This document shows, in pieces, positions 46,060 to 55,251 of a stretch of 64,000 nucleotides of DNA. This DNA comes from Pseudomonadaceae bacterium SI-3 (lineage in GTDB: Bacteria > Pseudomonadota > Gammaproteobacteria > Pseudomonadales > Pseudomonadaceae): NCBI GenBank assembly GCA_004010935.1, contig CP026511.1:372001-436000 (forward strand), in the 5' to 3' direction. How positions within the stretch are numbered: position 1 is the first letter of the stretch; every line of letters begins with the position of its first letter. The notes beneath the pieces were generated by a model. It ran no database searches. It saw only the letters and a program-made list of their open reading frames with translations, and was not told the origin of the DNA. The translations under genes were made by a program, and so were the position numbers.

Positions 46060-46797
46060 TTAGCTTTGCTGGAACAGGCTCCGCAGGATCTGCGCAAGCT
46101 CGGATATGTTTTTATGAACGGCGGGATTGAACTGCTCGCCAAGGGCGTAGGTGCGCCATTCCGCCTCTGCCATATCATTCAGGCGGTCCAGCTCCTTCTC
46201 TAGGGTATCCAGGCGCTGCTGAGCCTGCTGCAGGTTCTGCTTGTTGACGTTCATACCGTCCATGTCCTGCAGTGCCTGAACCAAGTCCTCGACAGTTTCC
46301 TGCAGGTCATCGACCTGATTCACGACGTCGGCGCTGTCGATTTCCTGCATCTTCTGGCTTGACGCGCCGCTGAGCATCTTCGCCACTTCGTCCAAGTTGC
46401 TGGCCAGCTCGTTGACCTGTTTGGTCACGCCAACCTTGTAATCTTCGTCGCGGATCCAGGTAATCCAATCATCGTCAGTGCGTTCGGCTTTCTCGTCCAG
46501 CCGGTGCTCCATCTGTTGGTTAAGCTGTTGTTCCATTTTTGCCAGCTGACCATCGCTCTGCTGCCAGTTGGTGATGCCCATGGATACCCCGGACTGGCGC
46601 AGCGATCCGATCAAATCGGCAACGTTCTCGCGAACATCGTCAACGGCATCAACCACGTTATGGCCAACTCGAATGGAGGTGCCTGCCTGCTGAGTCTGCA
46701 TGCCCTTTTGCGTCTCTTGGGCGGCGGCGGGCAGCGCTAGGCTGGCGGCCATCAGGGCGGTGGCGAGTGCTAGTGGCTTCTTGTTCAATGCGTTCAT
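46060..46797 (-). CDS. Exported coiled-coil protein of unknown function
   Basis: 245 residues. ATG 46797 with GAGGA upstream starts a signal peptide ending ALPAAAQ (about 1-27). The remainder is acidic, Gln-rich and strongly helical with heptad-like spacing: VVDAVDDVRENVADLIGSLRQS, MEQQLNQQMEHRLDEKAER, VNELASNLDEVAKMLSG, VVNQVDDLQETVEDLVQALQDM, NLQQAQQRLDTLEKELDRLND. No cysteine and no transmembrane segment after the signal. I do not recognise the family; it is probably a periplasmic rod or trimer. The gene lies beside a small lipoprotein gene in the same direction. Confidence 0.72.
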   Translation of the reverse strand: MNALNKKPLALATALMAASLALPAAAQETQKGMQTQQAGTSIRVGHNVVDAVDDVRENVADLIGSLRQSGVSMGITNWQQSDGQLAKMEQQLNQQMEHRLDEKAERTDDDWITWIRDEDYKVGVTKQVNELASNLDEVAKMLSGASSQKMQEIDSADVVNQVDDLQETVEDLVQALQDMDGMNVNKQNLQQAQQRLDTLEKELDRLNDMAEAEWRTYALGEQFNPAVHKNISELAQILRSLFQQS

Positions 46798-46953
46798 CGT
46801 TCATTCCTCACAGGTAATGGTTGGGGTTTTGCTGAGCAATCACGGTTTATCCGTCAGGCGTCTGATCGCTGCGGCTGGCGAGACGGGGGTGATTGTTTCG
46901 CACGGGTCCTCCTTAGTAAGGGCGCTATCGAGCCCGGTGCTTCCAGGGGGCTA

Positions 46954-47172
46954 TCACTCGGTGTCGACGTCTACGTTCGGAAGTGGCACAGATCGTTCTT
47001 TGATACCCACATCGACGTCAGCGTCTTTAACGTCGTACTCAGGCATGTTGCCGCCCTGCACATCTACGTCGGGCAACCGACCGGATTCTTCCTTCTCGAT
47101 GGTGCAACCACCTACTCCGAGCATGAGCGCAAGCAGGCTGCTGCCGAGTGCAAATTTGGCTGATCTGTTCAT
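46954..47172 (-). CDS. Small lipoprotein with repeated VDV motifs
   Basis: 72 residues from ATG 47172 (GGAGGA just upstream). Lipoprotein signal peptide ending LMLGVGG-C (Cys about 22). The mature part, about 50 residues, is acidic and repeats P-D-V-D-V / Y-D-V-x-D-A-D-V-D-V / P-N-V-D-V-D, which suggests a short beta-structured or disordered tail. Likely attached to the outer membrane. The gene precedes the coiled-coil protein in the same direction with 156 bp between them. No known function. Confidence 0.7.
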   Translation of the reverse strand: MNRSAKFALGSSLLALMLGVGGCTIEKEESGRLPDVDVQGGNMPEYDVKDADVDVGIKERSVPLPNVDVDTE

Positions 47173-47462
47173 GCAACATTCCTCCGAATGACTGGCTAAA
47201 GACGCGGAATTGCCGGTGCGGCAGCGCATATGCGCAACCTGTGACGGTTCGTCCGCGCTTAATAAAGTCGACAGGGAGCGTCTTTCACAGTTCAGCAATT
47301 AGTCAGAGTGAGCCACGACCGGTGGCGCGCTGGACTACAGGGCGGACAGCCCTAGGGGCGGCGCGGGGATTCATGCCAGGCAGGGATAGGCAGGGTCGAC
47401 GGATATTTCCTGGCGTCTGGTAGCGTGCTTTGAGGGCTCAATTGTGTCCGCCGGGGTGGGCG

Positions 47463-48233
47463 TCAGCCCCAGCCTTCCAGTCGCATGGTCGCCCGCACCA
47501 GCCGCTGCTCCTCTTGTTCGATCTCCTTGAGGTTGTCGCGAATGCCGTGGATATGGTCTCTCGCGGCGCGCTGGGCCTGATCCGGCAGGCGCTCGGTAAT
47601 GGCGTGAAATAGCCGCGAGTGCTGCCGGTCGATCTGCCGCTTCTGCATCGGTCGGTGATAGAGGTTGTTCACCGAGGCGAACACGGTGGAGAGCATCAGA
47701 TCGGTCAGCGACTGCAGCGTATGCACCAGCACCGGGTTGTGTGACGCCTCGCTGACAGCCAGGTGAAAGGCGTGGTCGAGGCGCGCATGCTCGCGCGGGT
47801 CGGCCTCTTCCGTGGTGTGCGCGGCGAGCATTTCCTCGTAGCGGCGGCGCAGCAGGATGAAGTCGGCATCAGTGCCGCGCAGCGCGGCCAGCCGGGCCGA
47901 TTCGCCTTCGAGCAAGGCGCGGACCTCAAGTAGGTCGTATAGGGTGCGCGGCTGGGAGTTGAACAGGTGCATCAGTGGGCTCGCGTCCTGCTCACCGGAC
48001 AGCTTTGCCACATGGGAGCCTCGCCCTTGGGCAGTCTCGATGATCCCGCGGCTGCGCAGCACCCGCAGTCCTTCGCGAAGTGCCGAGCGCGAAATGCCCA
48101 GCTTTTCGCACAGGCGCCGTTCCGATGGTAGCGCCTGCCCAACCTTGAGCACGCCGTCGACGATCAGGCGCTCTATACGCTCGGCTACTACGTCCGACAG
48201 CTGGCGGCGATCCTGGGAGTTTTCAGTCAGCAT
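47463..48233 (-). CDS. glcC: FadR-family regulator GlcC of the glycolate operon
   Basis: 256 residues. GntR-type winged helix about 8-75 (LSDVVAERIERLIVDGVLKVGQALPSERRLCEKLGISRSALREGLRVLRSRGIIETAQGRGSHVA) and FCD ligand-binding domain about 95-235 with metal ligands in RLDHAFHLAVSEASHNPVL and HSRLFHAI. It diverges from glcD across a 234-bp gap with two palindromic sites. GlcC activates glycolate use when glycolate is present, and it represses its own gene. Confidence 0.93.
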   Translation of the reverse strand: MLTENSQDRRQLSDVVAERIERLIVDGVLKVGQALPSERRLCEKLGISRSALREGLRVLRSRGIIETAQGRGSHVAKLSGEQDASPLMHLFNSQPRTLYDLLEVRALLEGESARLAALRGTDADFILLRRRYEEMLAAHTTEEADPREHARLDHAFHLAVSEASHNPVLVHTLQSLTDLMLSTVFASVNNLYHRPMQKRQIDRQHSRLFHAITERLPDQAQRAARDHIHGIRDNLKEIEQEEQRLVRATMRLEGWG

Positions 48234-48246
48234 AGTGGGCTCCGTT

Positions 48247-48261
48247 ACTGGTAGGACCAGT
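48247..48261. promoter_or_regulatory. GlcC operator, site 1
   Basis: ACTGGTAGGACCAGT, inverted repeat ACTGGT/ACCAGT about a 3-base centre. It lies 13 bp before the glcC ATG, where binding would block the gene's own transcription or translation start. It agrees with the T-G-G-T-N3-A-C-C-A core known for FadR-family regulators of hydroxyacid use. Confidence 0.75.
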
Positions 48262-48354
48262 TTGGCCGGATCTTACATCAATCTCGAATCGCTCCGCTAA
48301 AGGCCCGTATACCCAGTGCTTGTGGCCATTCCCGTTGAAAGGCTCATGAAAGAA

Positions 48355-48369
48355 ACTGGTAGGACCAGT
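48355..48369. promoter_or_regulatory. GlcC operator, site 2
   Basis: An exact copy of site 1 (ACTGGTAGGACCAGT), 108 bp away centre to centre and 98 bp before the glcD ATG. The pair suggests DNA looping or one site per promoter. A TTGAAA (48335-48340) nearby could be a -35 element for glcD. Confidence 0.75.
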
Positions 48370-48467
48370 GGTTTTTAGTGTGGACGGCAGGAAGGTGTCG
48401 GGCTAATGATGCGTCAAACCACCGCAGCTGGCCGTGCGCGCGGTGAACAATGAGAGCACCGACTGCC

Positions 48468-49967
48468 ATGAATATCCTCTACGACGAACGCGTCGATGGT
48501 GAGCTGCCCAAGGTCGACAAAGCGGCATTGCTTGCCGAGCTCAAGGCGCAATTGCCCGACATGGACATTCTCCATCGCGGCGAAGACCTCAAGCCTTACG
48601 AGTGCGATGGTCTTTCCGCTTACCGCACCACGCCGATGCTGGTGGTGCTGCCCGAGCGCATCGAACAGGTCGAAACCCTGCTGAAGATTGCCCACAAGCG
48701 TGGTGTGCCGGTTGTGGCGCGAGGCGCGGGAACCGGGTTGTCGGGCGGTGCGTTGCCGCTGGAGCAGGGCATCCTTCTGGTCATGGCGCGTTTCAACAAG
48801 ATCCTCGAAGTCGACCCGGCCGGTCGCTTCGCTCGCGTCCAGCCCGGCGTGCGTAATCTGGCGATTTCCCAAGCGGCGGCGCCCTATGACCTTTATTACG
48901 CCCCGGATCCCTCGTCACAGATCGCCTGCTCCATCGGCGGCAACGTCGCCGAGAACGCCGGTGGTGTGCACTGCCTGAAATACGGGCTGACGGTGCATAA
49001 CCTGCTCAAGGTCGAGATCCTCACCGTCGAGGGCGAGCGCATGGTGCTGGGCTCCGACGCGCTGGACTCACCCGGCTTCGACCTGCTGGCGCTGTTTACC
49101 GGTTCCGAGGGCATGCTCGGCATCGTCACCGAGGTCACGGTCAAGCTGCTGCCCAAGCCGCAGGTGGCCAAGGTGCTGCTGGCGGCATTCGATTCGGTGG
49201 AAAAGGCCGGCCGCGCGGTGGGCGATATCATCGCGGCCGGCATCATCCCAGGTGGCTTGGAAATGATGGACAACCTGTCGATCCGCGCCGCCGAAGACTT
49301 TATCCACGCCGGGTATCCGGTGGACGCCGAGGCGATCCTGCTCTGCGAGCTGGATGGTGTCGAAGCCGACGTCCATGATGACTGCGCCCGTGTGGGCGAG
49401 GTGCTCAAGCTAGCCGGCGCCACCGAAGTGCGGCTGGCCAAGGACGAGGCCGAGCGGGTCAAGTTCTGGGCCGGACGCAAGAACGCCTTCCCGGCGGTCG
49501 GGCGGATTTCGCCAGACTACTACTGCATGGACGGCACCATCCCGCGCCGCGAGCTGCCGGGCGTGCTCAAGGGCATCAGTGATCTTTCCGACGAATACGG
49601 CCTGCGTGTGGCCAACGTGTTCCACGCCGGGGACGGCAACATGCACCCGCTGATCCTGTTCGATGCCAACACCGAAGGCGAGCTGGAGCGCGCCGAGGCG
49701 CTGGGCGGCAAGATTTTGGAACTCTGCGTCAAGGTGGGAGGCTCGATCACCGGCGAGCATGGCGTCGGGCGCGAGAAGATCAACCAGATGTGCGCCCAGT
49801 TCAACGCCGACGAGCTGACGCTGTTCCACGCGGTAAAGGCGGCGTTCGACCCCAGCGGCCTGCTCAACCCCGGTAAGAACATCCCGACACTGCATCGCTG
49901 CGCCGAATTCGGCGGCATGCACGTCCATGGCGGGCAGTTGCCTTTCCCTGAACTGGAGCGCTTCTGA
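48468..49967 (+). CDS. glcD: Glycolate oxidase subunit GlcD
   Basis: 499 residues, the E. coli length. FAD_binding_4 domain with VVARGAGTGLSGGALPLEQGILLVMARFN and SSQIACSIGGNVAENAGGVHCLKYGLTVHNLL; C-terminal domain with NVFHAGDGNMHPLILFD and GSITGEHGVGREKINQM; end NPGKNIPTLHRCAEFGG. It is the FAD subunit that oxidises glycolate to glyoxylate. First gene of glcDEFGB. Confidence 0.96.
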   Translation: MNILYDERVDGELPKVDKAALLAELKAQLPDMDILHRGEDLKPYECDGLSAYRTTPMLVVLPERIEQVETLLKIAHKRGVPVVARGAGTGLSGGALPLEQGILLVMARFNKILEVDPAGRFARVQPGVRNLAISQAAAPYDLYYAPDPSSQIACSIGGNVAENAGGVHCLKYGLTVHNLLKVEILTVEGERMVLGSDALDSPGFDLLALFTGSEGMLGIVTEVTVKLLPKPQVAKVLLAAFDSVEKAGRAVGDIIAAGIIPGGLEMMDNLSIRAAEDFIHAGYPVDAEAILLCELDGVEADVHDDCARVGEVLKLAGATEVRLAKDEAERVKFWAGRKNAFPAVGRISPDYYCMDGTIPRRELPGVLKGISDLSDEYGLRVANVFHAGDGNMHPLILFDANTEGELERAEALGGKILELCVKVGGSITGEHGVGREKINQMCAQFNADELTLFHAVKAAFDPSGLLNPGKNIPTLHRCAEFGGMHVHGGQLPFPELERF

Positions 49968-51025
49968 TGACGGTTTCCTTCGACGACAGCCAGCAGCTGC
50001 TCGACCAGGTCAACCAGGCGTTGGCCAGCAACACCCCGCTGCGCATTCAGGGCGGCGGCAGCAAGGCGTTTCTCGGCCGCGAGGTGCAGGGCACGCTGCT
50101 CGACACCCGCGCGCATCGCGGCATCGTCACCTACGACCCGACCGAGCTGGTGGTCAGTGTTCGCGCCGGCACCCCGTTGGCGGAGCTGGAAGCCGCGCTC
50201 GACGAGGCCAACCAGATGCTGCCGTGCGAACCGCCGCATCTGGGCGAAGGGGCCACGGTTGGCGGGATGATCGCCGCTGGCCTGTCCGGTCCGCGCCGGC
50301 CCTGGTCCGGCTCTGTGCGCGACTTTGTGCTCGGCACACGCGTAATTACTGGCCTCGGTAAACATTTGCGTTTCGGCGGCGAAGTGATGAAGAACGTCGC
50401 CGGCTATGACCTGTCACGGCTGATGGCGGGCAGCTTCGGCTGTCTTGGCGTGATCACTGAAGTCTCGCTGAAAGTGCTGCCCAAGCCGCGTCTGTGCCGC
50501 AGCCTGCGGGTCGAGATGCCGGTCGACCGTGCGTTGCTCAAGCTCGCCGAGTGGGGGCAGCAACCGGTGCCGATCACGGCGGCAAGCCATGACGGACAGG
50601 CGCTGCATCTGCGTCTCGAAGGCGGCGAAGGGTCGGTCAATGCCGCGTGCGACCGTATCGGTGGCGAGACGCTGGACGTTGGCTACTGGAATGAACTGCG
50701 CGAACAGCGCCTGGGTTTCTTCGGTGATGCCCGTCCGCTGTGGCGTCTGTCGCTGCCTACCGATACCCCGGTGCTGGCGCTACCCGGCGAGCAGCTGATT
50801 GACTGGGCAGGCGCCCAGCGCTGGCTGAAATCCGATGCCGATGCGCAAACCATTCGCGCCATCGTCAGTGAAGTCGGCGGTCATGCCATCTGCTTTACCG
50901 CTGGCGCGACCACCAGCCCGTTTCAGCCATTGGCTGAGCCGCTGCTGCGTTACCACCGCCAGCTCAAGACGGCGCTCGACCCGCAGGGGATTTTCAATCC
51001 CGGCCGCATGTATTCCGAGGTCTGA
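49967..51025 (+). CDS. glcE: Glycolate oxidase subunit GlcE
   Basis: 352 residues, also an FAD-binding subunit: IQGGGSKAFLG, GTPLAELEAALDEANQMLPCEPPHLGEGATVGGMIAAGLSGPRRPW, and GEVMKNVAGYDLSRLMAGSFGCLGVITEVSLKV; end FNPGRMYSEV. It joins GlcD and GlcF in the membrane-associated glycolate dehydrogenase. The start ATG overlaps the glcD stop TGA by one base. Confidence 0.95.
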   Translation: MTVSFDDSQQLLDQVNQALASNTPLRIQGGGSKAFLGREVQGTLLDTRAHRGIVTYDPTELVVSVRAGTPLAELEAALDEANQMLPCEPPHLGEGATVGGMIAAGLSGPRRPWSGSVRDFVLGTRVITGLGKHLRFGGEVMKNVAGYDLSRLMAGSFGCLGVITEVSLKVLPKPRLCRSLRVEMPVDRALLKLAEWGQQPVPITAASHDGQALHLRLEGGEGSVNAACDRIGGETLDVGYWNELREQRLGFFGDARPLWRLSLPTDTPVLALPGEQLIDWAGAQRWLKSDADAQTIRAIVSEVGGHAICFTAGATTSPFQPLAEPLLRYHRQLKTALDPQGIFNPGRMYSEV

Positions 51026-51026
51026 T

Positions 51027-52244
51027 ATGCAAACCAATCTGAGCGAAGCCGCGAAGAAACTGCCGCGCGCCGAGGAAGCCGAAAGCATCCTCCGCTCCTG
51101 TGTGCATTGCGGCTTCTGCAACGCCACTTGCCCGACCTACCAGTTGCTTGGCGATGAGCTGGACGGCCCGCGTGGGCGCATCTATTTGATGAAGCAGATG
51201 TTTGAAGGCGGCGAAGTTACCGAGGCCACCCAGACCCACCTGGACCGCTGCCTGACCTGCCGCAACTGCGAAACCACCTGCCCGTCCGGCGTGCAGTACC
51301 ACAACCTGCTGGATATCGGCCGCGACTTCATGGAACAGCAGGTGCCGCGCTCGGCGGGCGAACGCTTGCTACGCACCGGCCTGCGCACCGTGATTCCGCG
51401 CCCGGGTCTGTTCAAGGCGCTGCTGGGTGCCGGTAACACGCTGCGTCCGTTGATGCCGGCGACGCTCAAGGCGCACATGCCACGCCAGGTCACCCCGGCC
51501 AAGCCGCGGCCCCAGGTGTTGCATGCACGCCGCGTGTTGATCCTTGAAGGCTGCGTGCAGCCGAGCCTGTCGCCGAACACCAATGCCGCCACGGCACGCG
51601 TGCTTGATCGCCTTGGCATCAGCGTGACGACAGCGCGTGAAGCCGGCTGCTGCGGTGCCGTGGACTATCACCTGAACGCCCAGGAAGCCGGCCTCGACCG
51701 CGCGCGCCGCAACATCGACGCCTGGTGGCCTGCCATCGAAGGCGGCGCCGAAGCCATCGTTCAGACCGCCAGTGGTTGCGGTGCCTTCATCAAGGACTAT
51801 GGTCATCTGCTGCGAGGCGATCCGGCTTACGCGACTAAGGCCGCTCGGGTCAGCGAGCTGGCCAAGGATCTGGTGGAGGTGATGCGCAGCGCCGAGCTGG
51901 AACGGCTCAAGGTCGAGACCGACAAGCGCATGGCCTTTCATTGCCCTTGCACCCTGCAGCACGCACAGAAACTCGGCGGCGCGGTCGAAGACGTGCTCAC
52001 CCGGCTCGGCTTCCATCTCACCGCGGTACCGGATGCGCATCTGTGCTGCGGTTCTGCAGGCAGCTATTCGATCACCCAGCCGGAGATCTCTCACCAGCTG
52101 CGCGACAACAAGCTCAACGCACTGGAGAGCGGCAAGCCGGAAGTCATCGTCACCGCCAACATCGGCTGCCAGACGCACCTCGACGGCGCCGGGCGGACAC
52201 CGGTGCGGCACTGGATCGAAATCGTCGAGGAGGCGATGGGGTGA
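51027..52244 (+). CDS. glcF: Glycolate oxidase iron-sulfur subunit GlcF
   Basis: 405 residues from ATG 51027, one base after the glcE stop. Two 4Fe-4S motifs (CVHCGFCNATCPTY about 23-36 and CLTCRNCETTCPSG about 74-87) and two CCG-type domains (GCCGAVDYHL and LCCGSAGSYSITQPEIS). It passes electrons from the flavin subunits to quinone. Followed by a 182-bp gap with a palindromic repeat before glcG. Confidence 0.96.
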   Translation: MQTNLSEAAKKLPRAEEAESILRSCVHCGFCNATCPTYQLLGDELDGPRGRIYLMKQMFEGGEVTEATQTHLDRCLTCRNCETTCPSGVQYHNLLDIGRDFMEQQVPRSAGERLLRTGLRTVIPRPGLFKALLGAGNTLRPLMPATLKAHMPRQVTPAKPRPQVLHARRVLILEGCVQPSLSPNTNAATARVLDRLGISVTTAREAGCCGAVDYHLNAQEAGLDRARRNIDAWWPAIEGGAEAIVQTASGCGAFIKDYGHLLRGDPAYATKAARVSELAKDLVEVMRSAELERLKVETDKRMAFHCPCTLQHAQKLGGAVEDVLTRLGFHLTAVPDAHLCCGSAGSYSITQPEISHQLRDNKLNALESGKPEVIVTANIGCQTHLDGAGRTPVRHWIEIVEEAMG

Positions 52245-52281
52245 CAACGTCGAAGGCTAGATTGAAATCGCCGAAGTCGAA

Positions 52282-52362
52282 GTAGGGTGGGCTTCAGCCC
52301 ACCAATAGCTGATCACATGGCGCCCGGTGGGCTGAAGCGGAACGCCGCCCGGCCCACCCTAC
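52282..52362. repeat. Nested palindromic repeat within the glc operon
   Basis: Outer arms GTAGGGTGGGC (52282-52292) and GCCCACCCTAC (52352-52362) enclose an inner hairpin GGTGGGCTTCAGCCCACC and a further GGTGGGCTGAAGC. It looks like a REP/BIME-type element of the kind scattered in P. stutzeri-group genomes. It sits between glcF and glcG and may affect mRNA stability or the expression of the last genes. Confidence 0.65.
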
Positions 52363-52426
52363 GAATCAACTTGGCAGCTCTGGCCGCGGCCCAAACGAAC
52401 AACCGAATCTGAAGACAGGAGAAAAC

Positions 52427-52831
52427 ATGAAAACCAAAGCCATGCTGACCCAGACCGAAGTGACCGCCATTTTGGCCGCCGCGCGCAGCGAAGCGCAGAA
52501 CAACGGCTGGGCCGTGACCATTGTGGTTGCTGACGACGGCGGCCATCCGTTGGCGCTGGAACGTCTGGACGGCTGTGCGCCGATCGCCTCCTACATCGCC
52601 ACTGAGAAAGCGCGCAGCGCCGCTGTGGGTCGTCGCGAAACCAAGGGCTACGAGGACATGGTTAACGGCGGCCGCAATGCCTTCCTGTCCGCGCCGGTGG
52701 TGTGCTCGCTGGAAGGTGGCGTGCCGGTGATCGTCGATGGGCAGGTAATCGGTTCGGTCGGCGTCTCCGGTGTGACCGCTGCTCAAGATGCACAGGTCGC
52801 CAAGGCCGGCGTTGCCGCTGTCGCCAACTGA
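52427..52831 (+). CDS. glcG: GlcG-like haem-degradation-family protein (DUF336)
   Basis: 134 residues with the GlcG/HbpS (DUF336) fold: AARSEAQNNGWAVTIVVADDGGHPLALERLDGCAPIASYIATEKARSAA, GGRNAFLSAPVVCSLEGGVPVIVDGQVIGSVGVSGVTAAQDAQVAKAGVAA. Relatives bind haem or small ligands; in glc operons the role is unknown. A good ribosome site (AGGAG) stands before the ATG, and the gene is 18 bp before glcB. Confidence 0.93.
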   Translation: MKTKAMLTQTEVTAILAAARSEAQNNGWAVTIVVADDGGHPLALERLDGCAPIASYIATEKARSAAVGRRETKGYEDMVNGGRNAFLSAPVVCSLEGGVPVIVDGQVIGSVGVSGVTAAQDAQVAKAGVAAVAN

Positions 52832-52849
52832 TTCGGATAGGAGAACAAC

Positions 52850-55030
52850 ATGACCGAGCGTGTAACCCTGGGCCGTCTGCAAGTCGCGGCCAACCTGCAA
52901 CGCTTTATCGAAGACGAAGTATTGCCGGGCACCGGCGTCGAGGCGGCCGCTTTCTGGAGTGGTTTCGACCAGCTGGTGCATGACCTGGCGCCGAAGAACC
53001 GTGCCCTGCTTGCCGAGCGTGATCGCCTGCAAGTCGAGCTGGACAACTGGCACCGCAGCCATCCCGGCCCGATCAGCGACATGCCGGCCTACCGCAGCTT
53101 CCTCGAGTCCATCGGCTACCTGCAGCCCGAGCCGGGGGAGGTGAAGATCAGCACCAGCAACGTCGACAGCGAAATCGCCACCCAGGCCGGCCCGCAGTTG
53201 GTGGTGCCGATCGGCAATGCGCGCTATGCACTGAACGCCGCCAACGCCCGCTGGGGCTCGCTGTATGACGCGCTCTACGGCACCGACGCCATCAGCGAAG
53301 AGAACGGCGCGCAGAAAGGCCCCGGCTACAACGAAGTACGTGGCGCCAAGGTCATCGCCTTCGCGCGCAACTTCCTCGATCAGGCCGCGCCGCTGGCCGA
53401 AGGCAGCCATGTGGATTCGGTCAGCTACCGTGTGCAGGATGGCGAGCTCAAGGTCACCCTGGAAAACGGCAGTGTCACCGGGCTGAAGCAACCCGAGAAG
53501 TTCGTGGGCTTCCAGGGCGAAGCAGTCGAGCCGACTGCGATTCTGCTGAAGAACAACGGGCTGCACGTCGAAATCCAGATCGATCCGAACAGCCCCATCG
53601 GCCAGACCGATGCCGCTGGGGTTAAGGATCTGCTGCTGGAAGCCGCCGTCACCACCATCATGGATTGCGAAGACTCAACCGCCGCGGTCGATGCCGACGA
53701 CAAGGTTTTGGTCTACCGCAACTGGCTGGGCCTGATGAAGGGTGATCTGGTCGAAGATATGGAGAAGGGCGGCAAGCGCATCACCCGTCGCCTGAACGAA
53801 GATCGCGAGTACACCGCCGCTGATGGCTCCAACCTGAAGCTGCATGGCCGCTCGCTGCTGTTCATCCGTAACGTCGGTCACCTGATGACCAACCCGGCGA
53901 TCATCGATGGCGAAGGTCACGAGATCCCCGAAGGCATCATGGATGGTGTAGTCACCAGCCTGATCGCTAAGCATGACCAGCAGCGCAAGGGCAATTCGCG
54001 CACCGGCTCGATGTACATCGTCAAGCCGAAGATGCATGGCCCGGCCGAAGTGGCCTTCACTGACGAGCTGTTTGGTCGCGTCGAAGACCTGATCGGCCTG
54101 CCGCGTCACACGCTGAAGGTCGGCATCATGGACGAGGAGCGCCGTACCAGCGTCAACCTCAAGGCCTGTATCGGCGCCGCGAAGAATCGCGTGGCCTTCA
54201 TCAACACCGGATTCCTAGACCGTACCGGCGATGAGATGCACACCATCATGGAAGCCGGCGCCGTGCTGCGCAAAGGCGACATGAAGAGCACCGCCTGGAT
54301 TCAGGCCTACGAGCGCAACAATGTGCTGGTCGGTCTGAACTGCGGGCTGCGCGGCAAGGCGCAGATTGGCAAGGGTATGTGGGCCATGCCGGACCTGATG
54401 GCCGCCATGCTCGAGCAAAAGATTGGTCATCCCAAGGCCGGCGCCAACACCGCCTGGGTGCCGTCGCCGACGGGTGCGACGCTGCATGCGCTGCACTACC
54501 ACCAGGTTGACGTGCAGGCCGTTCAGGCTGATCTGGAAAAGGTCGATCTCGCCGCCGAGCGCGACAAGCTGACCAACGATCTGCTGACCATCCCGGTCGC
54601 GCCGGAGCGCAACTGGTCGGCCGACGAGATCCAGCAGGAACTGGACAACAACTGCCAGGGCATCCTCGGCTACGTGGTGCGTTGGGTCGAGCAGGGCGTC
54701 GGTTGCTCCAAGGTGCCGGACATCCATGACGTCGGCCTGATGGAAGACCGCGCCACGCTGCGTATCTCCAGCCAGCACCTGGCCAACTGGCTGCATCACG
54801 GTGTGGTCGATGAAGCGCAGGTGCGCGAGACCCTGGAACGCATGGCCAAGGTGGTCGATCAGCAGAACGCCGGCGATCCGGCCTATCGCCCGATGGCTGC
54901 CGACTATGCGGGTTCTGCGGCTTTCCAGGCGGCCTGTGACCTGGTGTTCAAGGGGCGCGAGCAGCCCAGTGGTTATACCGAGCCGCTGCTGCATGCCTGG
55001 CGTCAGCGCTTCAAGCAGCAGGTCGGTTGA
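52850..55030 (+). CDS. glcB: Malate synthase G
   Basis: 726 residues; E. coli GlcB has 723. Start region [30 protein letters not shown], catalytic barrel with the metal- and base-bearing region [44 protein letters not shown] and [52 protein letters not shown]. It condenses glyoxylate with acetyl-CoA to malate, completing glycolate use. Last gene of the run, followed by a terminator. Confidence 0.97.
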   Translation: MTERVTLGRLQVAANLQRFIEDEVLPGTGVEAAAFWSGFDQLVHDLAPKNRALLAERDRLQVELDNWHRSHPGPISDMPAYRSFLESIGYLQPEPGEVKISTSNVDSEIATQAGPQLVVPIGNARYALNAANARWGSLYDALYGTDAISEENGAQKGPGYNEVRGAKVIAFARNFLDQAAPLAEGSHVDSVSYRVQDGELKVTLENGSVTGLKQPEKFVGFQGEAVEPTAILLKNNGLHVEIQIDPNSPIGQTDAAGVKDLLLEAAVTTIMDCEDSTAAVDADDKVLVYRNWLGLMKGDLVEDMEKGGKRITRRLNEDREYTAADGSNLKLHGRSLLFIRNVGHLMTNPAIIDGEGHEIPEGIMDGVVTSLIAKHDQQRKGNSRTGSMYIVKPKMHGPAEVAFTDELFGRVEDLIGLPRHTLKVGIMDEERRTSVNLKACIGAAKNRVAFINTGFLDRTGDEMHTIMEAGAVLRKGDMKSTAWIQAYERNNVLVGLNCGLRGKAQIGKGMWAMPDLMAAMLEQKIGHPKAGANTAWVPSPTGATLHALHYHQVDVQAVQADLEKVDLAAERDKLTNDLLTIPVAPERNWSADEIQQELDNNCQGILGYVVRWVEQGVGCSKVPDIHDVGLMEDRATLRISSQHLANWLHHGVVDEAQVRETLERMAKVVDQQNAGDPAYRPMAADYAGSAAFQAACDLVFKGREQPSGYTEPLLHAWRQRFKQQVG

Positions 55031-55088
55031 GCGGCATCAGCAAGACTGTCGGCGGTCAGCATGAGCTGATCGCCGACGCGATTTGATG

Positions 55089-55119
55089 AGCCCCGGGCGC
55101 TACCAGCGTCCGGGGCTTT
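55089..55119 (+). terminator. Terminator after glcB
   Basis: A 12-bp stem AGCCCCGGGCGC/GCGTCCGGGGCT (one G-T pair) with 5-base loop, followed by TTCG. It lies 59 bp after the glcB stop and separates the permease gene. Confidence 0.7.
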
Positions 55120-55251
55120 CGAGCAAGAGGGGCGGGCTAACATGACTTGCTAGTCAGCTTCTCGGACTGAGGTGATCTTCATTTCAGCCATGCGTGGGAC
55201 CGGGCTTTCCCGGATGTAAGCGGTTCACAACAAAAAACAAGGAACCCAACA

